Shown one piece after another: positions 1-6,744 of a stretch of 7,195 nt of DNA (its first letter is position 1; the number at the start of each line of letters is the position of its first letter). The stretch is from NCBI GenBank assembly GCA_946481235.1, contig CAMLME010000098.1, positions 1 through 7,195 of the forward strand, written 5' to 3'. The translations under genes were made by a program, and so were the position numbers. This DNA is from an uncultured Methylobacillus sp. (lineage in GTDB: Bacteria; Pseudomonadota; Gammaproteobacteria; Burkholderiales; Methylophilaceae). The notes beneath the pieces were generated by a model. The model did no database searches. It saw only the letters and a list, made by a program, of their open reading frames with translations, and was not told where the DNA came from.

Positions 1-238
1 GACGGATCATCTGCGAGTGGCAGGTGTAGCAGCCTTCGCGGGTGTAGATGTCGCGACCCAGTTGTTCCAGCGGCGTGTACGGACGAACCATGTCCTTGCC
101 GTCCGCGGTCTTGACCACTTCCACCGTATCCTTGAGGAAGAACAGCGGGATGATTTCGACCAGGCCCCCTGCGCTGATGGCCAGCATGACCAGCACCAGC
201 ATCAGCCCAATGTTACGTTCAATTTTGTCGTGTTTCAT
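1..238 (-). CDS. ccoO: cbb3-type cytochrome c oxidase subunit II, CcoO (partial, N-terminal part only)
   Basis: CcoO is the membrane-anchored monohaem cytochrome c subunit of the cbb3 oxidase; it passes electrons to CcoN. Seen here: 79 codons from an ATG at 238, opening [10 protein letters not shown] hydrophobic anchor follows at about residues 10-36 (rich in L, V, I, M), then a periplasmic stretch with the haem c motif CYTCH at about residues 72-76, followed by SQMIR, as is typical of CcoO. The 3' end lies beyond the left edge, where the rest of the subunit should be, probably followed by ccoQ/ccoP. The start is supported by AGAGAGG about five bases upstream and by its position only 20 bases after the ccoN stop, which fits co-transcription. 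No disruption is visible in the part shown. Confidence 0.96.
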   Translation of the reverse strand, partial: MKHDKIERNIGLMLVLVMLAISAGGLVEIIPLFFLKDTVEVVKTADGKDMVRPYTPLEQLGRDIYTREGCYTCHSQMIR

Positions 239-258
239 TTCAACCTCTCTCTATCCGG

Positions 259-1692
259 TTATGCGGCAGCCGTAGCTATGTCTGCTGCGACATTGGCATT
301 GCCCTTACGGATGGTCATGTACATGTTGTAGCACATGATCACCATGCCGGTCAGGAAGAAGACGCCGCCAAGTGCTCGCATTGCATAGAAAGGATGCATT
401 GCAGCCACGGTTTCAACGAAGGAATACTGCAGGTTGCCGAAGTCGTCGAAAGCGCGCCACATCAGACCTTGCATGATGCCGGAGATCCACATTGCGACGA
501 TGTACAGCAGGATGCCGATGGTCGCCAGCCAGAAGTGAACGTTGATCAGGCGCACATTGTAGATCGGGGTGTTCCACAGACGCGGGATCAGGTGATACAG
601 CGCGCCGAAGGAAATCATCGCCACCCAGCCCAATGCGCCGGAGTGCACGTGACCCACGGTCCAATCGGTGTAGTGCGACAGTGCGTTAACGTCCTTCAGG
701 GACATCATCGGACCTTCGAAGGTAGACATACCGTAGAAGGACAGCGAGACGATCAGGAATCGCATGATCGGGTCGGTGCGCAGCTTTTCCCATGCGCCGG
801 ACAGCGTCATGATGCCGTTGATCATACCGCCCCAGGAAGGCAGCAGCAGCATGATGGAGAACGTTGCGGCCAGCGTGGAGGTCCAGTCCGGAATTGCCGT
901 CCAGTGCAGGTGGTGGGTACCCGCCCACATGTACAGGAAGATCAGAGCCCAGAAGTGGATGATGGACAGACGATAGGAATAAATCGGACGACCAGCTTGC
1001 TTAGGCACGAAGTAGTACATCATGCCGAGGAAGGCTGCAGTCAGGAAGAAACCCACGGCGTTGTGTCCATACCACCATTGCGTCATTGCATCCTGCGCAC
1101 CGGAGAACAGGCTATAGGAGCCTGTCAGGCTGTACGGAACGGCAAGATTGTTGAAAATATGAAGCAAGGCGGTGGCCAGGATGAAAGCGAGGTAGAACCA
1201 GTTGGCCACATAAATGTGCGGTTCCTTGCGCTTCATGATGGTGCCGATGTAAACGACAGCATAGGCGATCCAGACTACGGCGATCAGGATGTCCACAGGC
1301 CATGCCATTTCGGCATATTCGCGACCCTGGCTGTAACCCATCACATGCCCGAGCGCTGCCAGTACGATAATCGTCTGCCAACCCCAGAAAGTGAAATTCG
1401 CCAGACCAGTGCCGAAGAGACGCGCCTGACAGGTACGCTGCACTATATAGTAGGAAGTGGCGAAAAGAGCGCTACCGCCGAAGCCAAAAATCACGGCGCC
1501 GGTGTGTACCGGTCGCAGCCGGCCAAACGTAATATACGGACTATCAAAATTCAAAAACGGAAATGCCAGTTCCGAGGCGATATACACCCCGACAAGCATA
1601 CCGACCGCACCCCAGACCAGCGTCATGATGACGAACTTGCGAACAATATCGTAGTTATATTGCTCGTTCGTCACGACATTCGTCGTAGCCAT
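259..1692 (-). CDS. ccoN: cbb3-type cytochrome c oxidase subunit I, CcoN
   Basis: Catalytic subunit of the C-family haem-copper oxidase, an integral inner-membrane protein that reduces O2 to water and pumps protons. It has 477 residues, the usual family length, with about twelve hydrophobic segments. By alignment from memory to Pseudomonas stutzeri CcoN (constant offset of three), the key residues are present. The low-spin haem b ligands are H63 ([10 protein letters not shown]) and H350, and the high-spin haem b3 ligand is H348 (GHVHSG). The CuB ligands are H210 (YGHNAVGFF), H260 and H261 (GTHHLHW). The helix VII tyrosine that is cross-linked in this family is Y254, and the conserved glutamate is E326. 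I chose ATG 1692: the in-frame ATG at 1707 would put the strong AGGAGAG ribosome site (1698-1704) inside the coding region. It sits between the SCO gene (71-base gap) and ccoO (20-base gap). Confidence 0.98.
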   Translation of the reverse strand: MATTNVVTNEQYNYDIVRKFVIMTLVWGAVGMLVGVYIASELAFPFLNFDSPYITFGRLRPVHTGAVIFGFGGSALFATSYYIVQRTCQARLFGTGLANFTFWGWQTIIVLAALGHVMGYSQGREYAEMAWPVDILIAVVWIAYAVVYIGTIMKRKEPHIYVANWFYLAFILATALLHIFNNLAVPYSLTGSYSLFSGAQDAMTQWWYGHNAVGFFLTAAFLGMMYYFVPKQAGRPIYSYRLSIIHFWALIFLYMWAGTHHLHWTAIPDWTSTLAATFSIMLLLPSWGGMINGIMTLSGAWEKLRTDPIMRFLIVSLSFYGMSTFEGPMMSLKDVNALSHYTDWTVGHVHSGALGWVAMISFGALYHLIPRLWNTPIYNVRLINVHFWLATIGILLYIVAMWISGIMQGLMWRAFDDFGNLQYSFVETVAAMHPFYAMRALGGVFFLTGMVIMCYNMYMTIRKGNANVAADIATAAA

Positions 1693-1697
1693 TAACT

Positions 1698-1704
1698 CTC
1701 TCCT
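1698..1704 (-). promoter_or_regulatory. ribosome binding site that decides the ccoN start
   Basis: AGGAGAG on the minus strand, five bases before ATG 1692. An in-frame ATG at 1707-1705 overlaps it (ATGAGGAGAGAG), giving a five-residue longer frame (MRREL). That upstream ATG has no purine-rich site at proper spacing, so 1692 is the supported start. Confidence 0.85.
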
Positions 1705-1763
1705 CATTAATACAAAACTTCAACCCGAAAACCGCTCTTTAACGCTTCCGCCCCATAAACCGG

Positions 1764-2342
1764 TTACATCAGTTGCTTGAAATCATGGGCGATGTCCTGC
1801 GGCTTTTGCCCGTGATTCATAAACACCCTCAGCGCACCCTTTTTATCGAACACATAGATACCTGCGCTGTGGTCTATGGTGTAACCGCTCTTTCCACCCG
1901 AAGCCTGCTTCTTGTAGAACAGCTTGAAATCCTTGGCCACCTGTTCCGTCGTCGCCATATCGCCGTAGAGGCCGATGAAACTTTCATCGAACGATGGCAC
2001 ATATTGCGCTAGCACTTCTTGCGTATCCCGCTCCGGATCCAGCGTTACGAACAGAACCTGCACTTGCGAACGCTCACCCTCAAGCAGCCTTAGCGCTTTG
2101 GACACATCGTCCATGGTTGTCGGGCACACGTCAGGGCAGTGGGTATAACCAAAAAACAGCGCCACGACCTTGCCGCGAAAATCCGCCAGCTTCCTAGGAG
2201 TACCATGGTGATCGGTTAGGGCCAGCGCATTGCCGAATTCCGCCCCACTGATATCCGTTCCCACAAACCTGGGCTCTTCCGCCTCTTGCCGACCGCAGGC
2301 AATCAACCCCACGCATAGCAATAACCACAACCAGCCTCGCAT
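1764..2342 (-). CDS. SCO1/SenC-family copper chaperone lipoprotein
   Basis: Thioredoxin-fold SCO protein, a family that binds copper in the periplasm and helps assemble the copper centres of cytochrome oxidases. It has 192 residues from ATG 2342. A short hydrophobic signal (residues 3-15) ends in a lipobox LIAC, with C16 as the predicted lipidated cysteine, so it is probably a lipoprotein and not anchored by a transmembrane helix. The copper motif is complete: C69 and C73 in YTHCPDVCPTTM, plus the distal H158 in TIDHSAGIYVFD. A GTG at 2351 would add three residues, but it lies within the AGGTGG ribosome site, so 2342 is preferred. It is upstream of ccoN on the same strand with no hairpin between, which suggests a role in cbb3 copper loading. 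That is an inference: SCO is classically tied to the CuA site, which cbb3 oxidases lack, although SCO/SenC proteins are also known to affect cbb3 assembly. Confidence 0.93.
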   Translation of the reverse strand: MRGWLWLLLCVGLIACGRQEAEEPRFVGTDISGAEFGNALALTDHHGTPRKLADFRGKVVALFFGYTHCPDVCPTTMDDVSKALRLLEGERSQVQVLFVTLDPERDTQEVLAQYVPSFDESFIGLYGDMATTEQVAKDFKLFYKKQASGGKSGYTIDHSAGIYVFDKKGALRVFMNHGQKPQDIAHDFKQLM

Positions 2343-2369
2343 ATTTACCACCTCACGAACGGGGGCGAT

Positions 2370-2400
2370 ATTCTAACATGCAGAAGCATGCGTCTTGCAT
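2370..2400 (-). promoter_or_regulatory. candidate promoter and operator-like inverted repeat upstream of the SCO-ccoNO unit
   Basis: On the minus strand a -10-like TAGAAT lies at 2375-2370, about 28 bases before the SCO start. The -35 position (about 2393-2398) has no good hexamer match. It is covered by a quasi-palindrome at 2378-2400: outer arms ATGCA (2378-2382) and TGCAT (2396-2400) around a central self-complementary GCATGC (2386-2391). A poor -35 overlapped by dyad symmetry would fit an activator-dependent promoter. I see no FNR/ANR-type TTGAT-N4-ATCAA box. Seen: the hexamer and repeat. Inferred: any function. Confidence 0.4.
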
Positions 2401-2415
2401 ATCTATCTCACTGAT

Positions 2416-2446
2416 AGAAAACCCCTTTTCCTAGTCGGAAAAGGGG
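2416..2446 (-). terminator. rho-independent terminator of ompW
   Basis: A perfect 10-bp stem, CCCCTTTTCC (2422-2431) with GGAAAAGGGG (2437-2446), and a five-base loop. Read on the minus strand it is followed by TTTTCTAT, the expected U-rich tail. It lies about 40 bases after the ompW stop. The plus-strand side has no T-run, so it acts for minus-strand transcription. It should separate ompW from the SCO-ccoNO unit downstream. Confidence 0.85.
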
Positions 2447-2486
2447 AGATGTATCAGAGGGGCGTAAACGTCATTTTCAGATGCAA

Positions 2487-3164
2487 TTAAAACTTTTTGC
2501 CGAATCCGACTGCGAACACCCACGGGTCGATATCCAGACTGTCGATCTTGCCAATACCCTTGAACCGAACATCGGTGTCGATCCACAATTTCTTGACGTC
2601 AGCATTGATCAGCCAACCATCCTTCAGATTGACATCAAAACCTGCCTGAATGGCCGGACCCCAGCTGTTGCGATCAATACGGATCTGCATACCGTTCAAA
2701 TCCAGGCTGTTGTCCATGAAGCGGGTGTAGTTCACACCGGCACCAACATAAGGATCGAACATCTGGTCCGGCATGAAGTGCCATTGCACCGTCAATGTCG
2801 GAGGCAGAGCATTCACTTCTCCAAGATCAAAATTGCCGACAAACGCTTGACCCACATTGGCGTTTTTGTGGATGTTGACATCATGCTTCGATCCCAAGGC
2901 CAGAATAAGTTCCAGCGCGATGTTTTTGGTCACATAGTAGGAAAGATCAAGCTCGGGGATAGTATTGCTTTCAACTTCCAGTTCGGCGCCAGGATTAAGG
3001 GCTGTTATACCTAGAAGATTGTTTGTTGTGCGACCAAGTTTGCTGTCCTCATCGGCATTGATATGTGCTGCGCGCAGACGCACGACAAAATCACCCTTTT
3101 CGGCCATTGCAACGGCCGGCGCAAAAGCGGAAGCCATCAGAATTGCAAGTAATGTTTTTTTCAT
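2487..3164 (-). CDS. ompW: OmpW-family outer-membrane protein
   Basis: Small outer-membrane beta-barrel (eight strands in the E. coli structure) thought to give a channel for small hydrophobic molecules. It has 225 residues, close to the family norm. A signal peptide (MKK, then a hydrophobic core) ends at an AMA site, with cleavage predicted after residue 21. The mature part has alternating beta strands, with the typical OmpW features LTVQWHFMPDQMFDPYVGAGVNYTRF, a late KDGWLINADVKKLWIDTDV stretch and a terminal GFGKKF. The final phenylalanine is the usual signal for beta-barrel insertion. An AGAGGGG ribosome site precedes ATG 3164. ompW follows the kinase gene by 147 bases that hold a plausible promoter of its own, and it ends in a strong terminator, so it is probably monocistronic. 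The family is often oxygen- or stress-regulated in other bacteria; nothing seen here proves that. Confidence 0.93.
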   Translation of the reverse strand: MKKTLLAILMASAFAPAVAMAEKGDFVVRLRAAHINADEDSKLGRTTNNLLGITALNPGAELEVESNTIPELDLSYYVTKNIALELILALGSKHDVNIHKNANVGQAFVGNFDLGEVNALPPTLTVQWHFMPDQMFDPYVGAGVNYTRFMDNSLDLNGMQIRIDRNSWGPAIQAGFDVNLKDGWLINADVKKLWIDTDVRFKGIGKIDSLDIDPWVFAVGFGKKF

Positions 3165-3188
3165 TTAAAGCCCCTCTTTTTAGTCAAC

Positions 3189-3215
3189 AATTAAGGAATT
3201 AAGGATATACATATC
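3189..3215. repeat. tandem 8-bp repeat and adjoining dyad in the ompW leader
   Basis: AATTAAGG occurs twice, exactly head to tail (3189-3196 and 3197-3204), and abuts a short dyad, GATAT-AC-ATATC (3204-3215). Both fall between the predicted ompW transcription start and its ribosome site, where a regulator or an RNA-level effect could act. The region is AT-rich, so chance is a real alternative. Confidence 0.5.
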
Positions 3216-3224
3216 TTCAATTGC

Positions 3225-3252
3225 ATTCTACTGCGGCTAAAAAAATTTTCAA
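3225..3252 (-). promoter_or_regulatory. candidate sigma-70 promoter of ompW
   Basis: Minus strand: a -35-like TTGAAA (3252-3247), 16-base spacer and -10-like TAGAAT (3230-3225), each matching the consensus at four or more positions. The predicted start would be near 3218, giving a leader of about 54 bases. The intergenic region is markedly AT-rich compared with the genes around it. Confidence 0.5.
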
Positions 3253-3311
3253 TACCTATCTGGAGCTTTTTATCTTAAATTGTAGGTGTGTAGTTTTTCT
3301 GCAACAGTCCA

Positions 3312-4157
3312 CTAAACATCGAACCCATGCATACTGCATTTACGGCCCGCCAGCATACATGCGCTAACCAGTGCCCGATCTAACTGCAGCCCTCTTGCAA
3401 TGGCATCCACCATTCCGCCATTGAATGTATCGCCGGCACCCAGCGCATCCACTACTTGCATCAACTCCGTTGCCGGCGCATGGCAAACTACTCCATCCTG
3501 TGTCACGCCGTAGGCACCCCCAGCACCCCAAGCAACCACCGCTCGCGGCGATCGTTCGGATATCCATCGCAGGAAATCCTGCGGCATTTCGAATCCATAA
3601 TGCGCCGCAAAACCTCGCGAACAAAGAAGTAAATCGGCCTGGCCGAACAGTGCCTCAATACCGCTCCGCGGCTTTTCGAGCTCAAGCGATATGGGCAAAT
3701 AAGGATGTCGGCTGCGCGCATGCGCAAGCATTTCGCTTAACGCCTCAACATTACGCCCTTCGAAATGCAGCCAGTCATAACCGGCAAGATCGAATGAGAG
3801 AAACGTGGAGGCATTTAGTTCGGGCAAATCCCGGTAATGCACAATGCTCCGGCTCCCCGCATTCAAATATATGCTGGAAGTCGGCGGTCGGCCGGGCATC
3901 CGCGGACAATGCGCGAAGGCCACTCCATGCGCTGCGAAATCCCGCTCGATGACGGTCGTTTCAGGGGCGTCGGCCAACACACCAAGGAATTCGACCTGAT
4001 GCCCAAGCCTGCTCAGCACAACTGCGGTGTTCGCTGCATTACCGCCACGGCATATACGTAGTGATTGCGCACGCATTTCCTCGTCCGCATCGGGATGATG
4101 ATCCAGCCCGAACACCAGATCGAGAGTAGCCGTTCCCACCAGTAATATACGTGCCAT
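3312..4157 (-). CDS. PfkB-family sugar kinase, ketohexokinase-like
   Basis: Ribokinase-fold cytosolic kinase that should phosphorylate a sugar or nucleoside with ATP. It has 281 residues. The N-terminal strand MARILLVGTATLDLV is followed by the first PfkB signature (RGGNAANTAVVLSRLG, residues 37-52). The second, DALGAGDTFNGG (residues 237-248), holds the catalytic base D243 and the anion-hole GAG. Beyond the family motifs it resembles human ketohexokinase as I recall it, over its whole length: WLHFEGRN (129-136) against WIHIEGRN, LELEKPR (158-164) against VEVEKPR, and the end AGRKCSMHGFDV against AGKKCGLQGFDGIV. Substrate is therefore possibly fructose or a similar ketose, but this is inference; adenosine, ribose or fructose-6-phosphate kinases share the fold. 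No sugar transporter or other sugar gene is adjacent. It is divergent from ilvE, and its ribosome site is weak. Confidence 0.88.
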   Translation of the reverse strand: MARILLVGTATLDLVFGLDHHPDADEEMRAQSLRICRGGNAANTAVVLSRLGHQVEFLGVLADAPETTVIERDFAAHGVAFAHCPRMPGRPPTSSIYLNAGSRSIVHYRDLPELNASTFLSFDLAGYDWLHFEGRNVEALSEMLAHARSRHPYLPISLELEKPRSGIEALFGQADLLLCSRGFAAHYGFEMPQDFLRWISERSPRAVVAWGAGGAYGVTQDGVVCHAPATELMQVVDALGAGDTFNGGMVDAIARGLQLDRALVSACMLAGRKCSMHGFDV

Positions 4158-4172
4158 ACGCGCTTTCTAACC

Positions 4173-4202
4173 TGTTCAAGTATCGTTGATTACGTTTACA
4201 AT
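4173..4202 (+). promoter_or_regulatory. candidate ilvE promoter in the kinase-ilvE divergent region
   Basis: A -10-like TACAAT (4197-4202) lies about 28 bases before the ilvE start; the best -35 match (TGTTCA, 4173-4178, 18-base spacer) is weak. The 73-base region 4158-4230 must also hold any promoter for the divergent kinase, for which I see only poor candidates. Confidence 0.35.
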
Positions 4203-4230
4203 TAAAGCTTTTACGCTCCGGAGATACAAG

Positions 4231-5163
4231 ATGGCTATGGCCAAAACGATGGCCGACCGTGATGGTCTGATTTGGTATGACGGCAAAATGGTACCGTGGC
4301 GTGATGCCACTACCCACGTCCTGACCCACACCCTGCATTACGGCATGGGCGTTTTTGAAGGCGTGCGCGCATACAAAACAGAAAAGGGCACTGCCATTTT
4401 CCGCCTCAAGGAGCACACTGACCGCCTTTTCCGTTCAGCACACATCCTCGGCATGAAAATGCCGTTCGACAAGGCCACCCTTATGGAGGCGCAAAAAGCC
4501 GCCGTGCGCGAGAACAATCTCGAATCCGGCTACCTGCGCCCGATGGCATTCTACGGTGCAGAAGCGATGGGAATCTCAGCCAAGACGCTTTCCACGCACG
4601 TCATCGTCGCAGCCTGGGCCTGGGGCGCATACCTCGGCAAAGAAGCGCTGGAAAATGGCATTCGCGTAAAGACCTCCTCTTTCGCGCGCCATCATGTAAA
4701 CATCACCATGTGCAAGGCCAAGGCCAACGGCAATTACATGAATTCCATCCTGGCACACCAGGAAGCCTCGCAAGATGGCTATGACGAAGCACTGCTGCTG
4801 GACGTGGACGGCTTCGTGGCCGAAGGCTCCGGCGAGAACGTGTTCATCATCCGCAACGGCAAACTCTACACGCCGGATCTGACCAGCGCGCTGGAAGGCA
4901 TCACGCGCGACACCATCATTCAACTCGCAGACGAAATGGGGCTTCCGGTTGTGGAAAAGCGAATCACTCGCGACGAAGTCTACTCCGCCGACGAGGCCTT
5001 CTTCACCGGCACTGCCGCCGAAGTGACGCCGATCCGTGAACTGGACAATCGCGCCATCGGCACCGGCACACGCGGCCCGATTACCGAGAAGCTGCAAACC
5101 AAGTTCTTCGATGCCGTGATGGGACGTTCGCCACGTCACCAAAGCTGGCTGACACTGGTTTAA
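4231..5163 (+). CDS. ilvE: branched-chain amino acid aminotransferase
   Basis: PLP-dependent class IV aminotransferase that makes the last step of leucine, isoleucine and valine synthesis by moving the amino group of glutamate to the 2-oxo acids; cytosolic. It has 310 residues, against 309 in E. coli IlvE. Visible features are IWYDGKMVPWRDA near the start, HTLHYGMGVFEGVRAY (34-48), and the PLP-binding lysine at K164 in KAKANGNYMNS, aligned with the E. coli AAKAGGNY motif. The cofactor-phosphate region is EGSGENVF (198-205), with LEGITRD (221-227) and FFTGTAAEVTPIR (257-269) after it. Start 4231 is chosen because GGAGA (4220-4224) is six bases upstream; a longer open frame from 4186 lacks such a site, and ATGs at 4237 and 4249 are less well spaced. 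The zinc-finger gene follows nine bases on. Confidence 0.97.
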   Translation: MAMAKTMADRDGLIWYDGKMVPWRDATTHVLTHTLHYGMGVFEGVRAYKTEKGTAIFRLKEHTDRLFRSAHILGMKMPFDKATLMEAQKAAVRENNLESGYLRPMAFYGAEAMGISAKTLSTHVIVAAWAWGAYLGKEALENGIRVKTSSFARHHVNITMCKAKANGNYMNSILAHQEASQDGYDEALLLDVDGFVAEGSGENVFIIRNGKLYTPDLTSALEGITRDTIIQLADEMGLPVVEKRITRDEVYSADEAFFTGTAAEVTPIRELDNRAIGTGTRGPITEKLQTKFFDAVMGRSPRHQSWLTLV

Positions 5164-5172
5164 GGACAGGCC

Positions 5173-5364
5173 ATGGCGAACGAAGGACGGGAAATCGAAA
5201 TCACGGCCAAGGATTTGCCGCTGCATTGCCCCACGGCCGAGGTCGCGCTGTGGTGTTCGCATCCGCGCGTTTTCCTCGACGTCAGCGAGACGGGCAAGGC
5301 AATGTGTCCTTATTGCGGAACAAAATACCGGTTAAAAGCCGGCGAAGTCGTTCACCAGCATTAA
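5173..5364 (+). CDS. small CHCC-type zinc-finger protein
   Basis: A 63-residue protein of the zf-CHCC family, which also contains the C-terminal domain of the mitochondrial complex I subunit NDUFS6. Probable zinc ligands are C28 and H30 in WCSHPRVFLDV and C45 and C48 in MCPYCGTKYRL, giving the C-x-H...C-x2-C pattern; an extra C19 precedes them. The segment HPRVFLDVSETGKAMCPYCGTKY is typical of bacterial members. AAGGA (5162-5166) overlaps the ilvE stop and is six bases from the ATG, so translation with ilvE on one message is likely. The molecular role of the free-standing bacterial protein is not established as far as I know. The 3' end overlaps the end of murI by four bases. Confidence 0.92.
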   Translation: MANEGREIEITAKDLPLHCPTAEVALWCSHPRVFLDVSETGKAMCPYCGTKYRLKAGEVVHQH

Positions 5365-6164
5365 TTATGGAAGTCCAGAGGCGGCAATGGCGCGACCATT
5401 GCCCTTCCCCATAGTGCCGTAACCACTTTTTCACCCAACTCCGGATCACCGCTCGTCCAGAACGATACCTCTCCGGGCGACGTTGCCGGCGTGATCAATC
5501 CGCCTTCTTCAATTCGTCGCCGCACCTGCCGGGCAACGGCTGCGCCGGTATCGATCAAAGCGACCCTGCCTTCGGTCAATTGTTCGATCAGTGGCCGCAA
5601 AAAAGGATAATGCGTGCAGCCCAGCACCAGCGTATCAGCGCCCTCGGCCAGAAGCGGCTCGATGTAGTGCCGCAACAGCTCCCGCGTTTCCGGCGCATCG
5701 AGCTCGCCGCGCTCCACGCGCTCCACCAGTCCCGGACAGCCTTGCGTAACCACGCGCACATTCTTGCCGTAGTTCTCCAGCAAAGCCGCAAATTGGGCAC
5801 TTTTCAACGTTCCCGTCGTCGCCAGCACGCCAACCACACCGCTGCGCGTTGCCGCCACGGCTGGCTTCACAGCGGGCTCCATCCCGACCACCGGCAATTC
5901 AAACCGCTCGCGCAATAGCCCGATAGCAGCCGCGGTCGCGGTATTGCAGGCCACGACGATTGCCTTGGCGCCCTGCCCGACCAGGAACTCCGTCAATGCC
6001 AACGAGCGCGCCTGTATTTCATGCGGGGATTTGCCGCCATAAGGAGCATGTGCCGAATCTGCGACATACAACAGATTCTCGTGCGGCAGTTCTTCCTGAA
6101 TGTGCCGCAGCACTGACAGGCCGCCGACGCCGGAATCGAAAATGCCGATCGGCGCCCGGCTCAT
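5361..6164 (-). CDS. murI: glutamate racemase
   Basis: Converts L-glutamate to D-glutamate for peptidoglycan; cytosolic and cofactor-independent, using two cysteines as acid and base. It has 267 residues, the usual length. The two-cysteine machinery is complete: C73 in VVACNTATAAA and C183 in LGCTHYPFLRP, with H185 beside it and D10 in GIFDSGVGGLSVL. The substrate-site block ADSAHAPYGGKS (35-46) is also present. Its ATG overlaps the yaeQ stop as ATGA (6164-6161), so ribosomes finishing yaeQ may re-start here; there is no strong ribosome site of its own. It ends tail to tail with the zinc-finger gene, leaving no room for an intrinsic terminator between them. Confidence 0.97.
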   Translation of the reverse strand: MSRAPIGIFDSGVGGLSVLRHIQEELPHENLLYVADSAHAPYGGKSPHEIQARSLALTEFLVGQGAKAIVVACNTATAAAIGLLRERFELPVVGMEPAVKPAVAATRSGVVGVLATTGTLKSAQFAALLENYGKNVRVVTQGCPGLVERVERGELDAPETRELLRHYIEPLLAEGADTLVLGCTHYPFLRPLIEQLTEGRVALIDTGAAVARQVRRRIEEGGLITPATSPGEVSFWTSGDPELGEKVVTALWGRAMVAPLPPLDFHN

Positions 6165-6715
6165 CTGGATGACTGCGGACTCATGAGAATGGACATCTCG
6201 ACCTGCACCGTGCCATCGTTGCCGCCCAGCCAGACATCGCCATCCTCAACCGTACACTGCAACTGCATGCTGCGTTGCGCCATATCGGCCAATGCCTGGG
6301 TAGTCGCCGGCGCAACATTGATGACCGTGAGATTTCTGAGCCGAGCCAGCTTCGAGCTGATCTGGTTCCACCAGATGCTGGCGCCATGACCGCCATAGGT
6401 ATACAGCACCACCTGATCGGCACGGCCGCAGGCCTTGAGAATGCGCTTTTCTTCGGGCAGCCCGACCTCAATCCACAAATCAATGGCGCCGGTCAGATCC
6501 TTCTGCCAGATGTCCGGCTCGTCGTTATCGCTCAAGCCCTTTGCAAAAGACAATGCCTCGTGCGCATGCCGGGCAAAAGCCAGCACACGCACCATCATGC
6601 GTTCGTCCGTTTCGGACGGATGGCGCGCAATGGTCAGCGCATGGCTGTTGTAGTAGTGGCGATCCATATCGGCAATTTGCAGATCGGCCTTGAAAATGGT
6701 GGCATTGAGGGCCAT
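6161..6715 (-). CDS. yaeQ: YaeQ family protein
   Basis: A 184-residue protein closely similar to E. coli YaeQ (181 residues) over its full length as recalled. Shared blocks are the MALNATIFKADLQIADMDR start, LTIARHPSETDERMMVR (27-43), DLWIEVGLPEEKRILKAC (79-96), and SIWWNQ and WLGGND near the end. Structural work on the family shows a PD-(D/E)xK nuclease-like fold; in E. coli it was once linked to haemolysin/RfaH phenotypes, but the biochemical role is unsettled. The acidic DxxxE within DLWIEVG (D79, E83) may be the remnant or active core of that fold, which is inference. The ATG at 6715 has a weak AGG five bases upstream. It is the first gene of a yaeQ-murI pair with a four-base overlap. Confidence 0.94.
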   Translation of the reverse strand: MALNATIFKADLQIADMDRHYYNSHALTIARHPSETDERMMVRVLAFARHAHEALSFAKGLSDNDEPDIWQKDLTGAIDLWIEVGLPEEKRILKACGRADQVVLYTYGGHGASIWWNQISSKLARLRNLTVINVAPATTQALADMAQRSMQLQCTVEDGDVWLGGNDGTVQVEMSILMSPQSSR

Positions 6716-6744
6716 AAGAACCTGTTTTAATGAGTAGGGCTTAA

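Noticed and set aside
394..1695. A 433-codon open frame on the plus strand opposite ccoN
   Set aside because: It is in antisense to a gene with every catalytic residue intact, its protein is rich in H, Q, R and D with no recognisable domain, and it has no supporting ribosome site. It arises from the codon use of ccoN.
1693..1763. Possible separate ccoN promoter or FNR box between SCO and ccoN
   Set aside because: Only weak hexamer matches (for example TATTAA without a spaced -35) and no TTGAT-N4-ATCAA dyad; not strong enough to report as a feature.
2403..2417. Short dyad CTATC-TCACT-GATAG upstream of the SCO gene
   Set aside because: Five-base arms next to, and partly within, the tail of the ompW terminator; too short and too likely by chance to call separately.
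2481..3014. A 177-codon open frame on the plus strand opposite ompW
   Set aside because: It is antisense to a complete ompW with signal peptide and terminal phenylalanine; no family resemblance seen.
4576..5262. A 228-codon open frame on the minus strand opposite ilvE and the zinc-finger gene
   Set aside because: It spans two well-supported genes in antisense, and its product is not recognisable.
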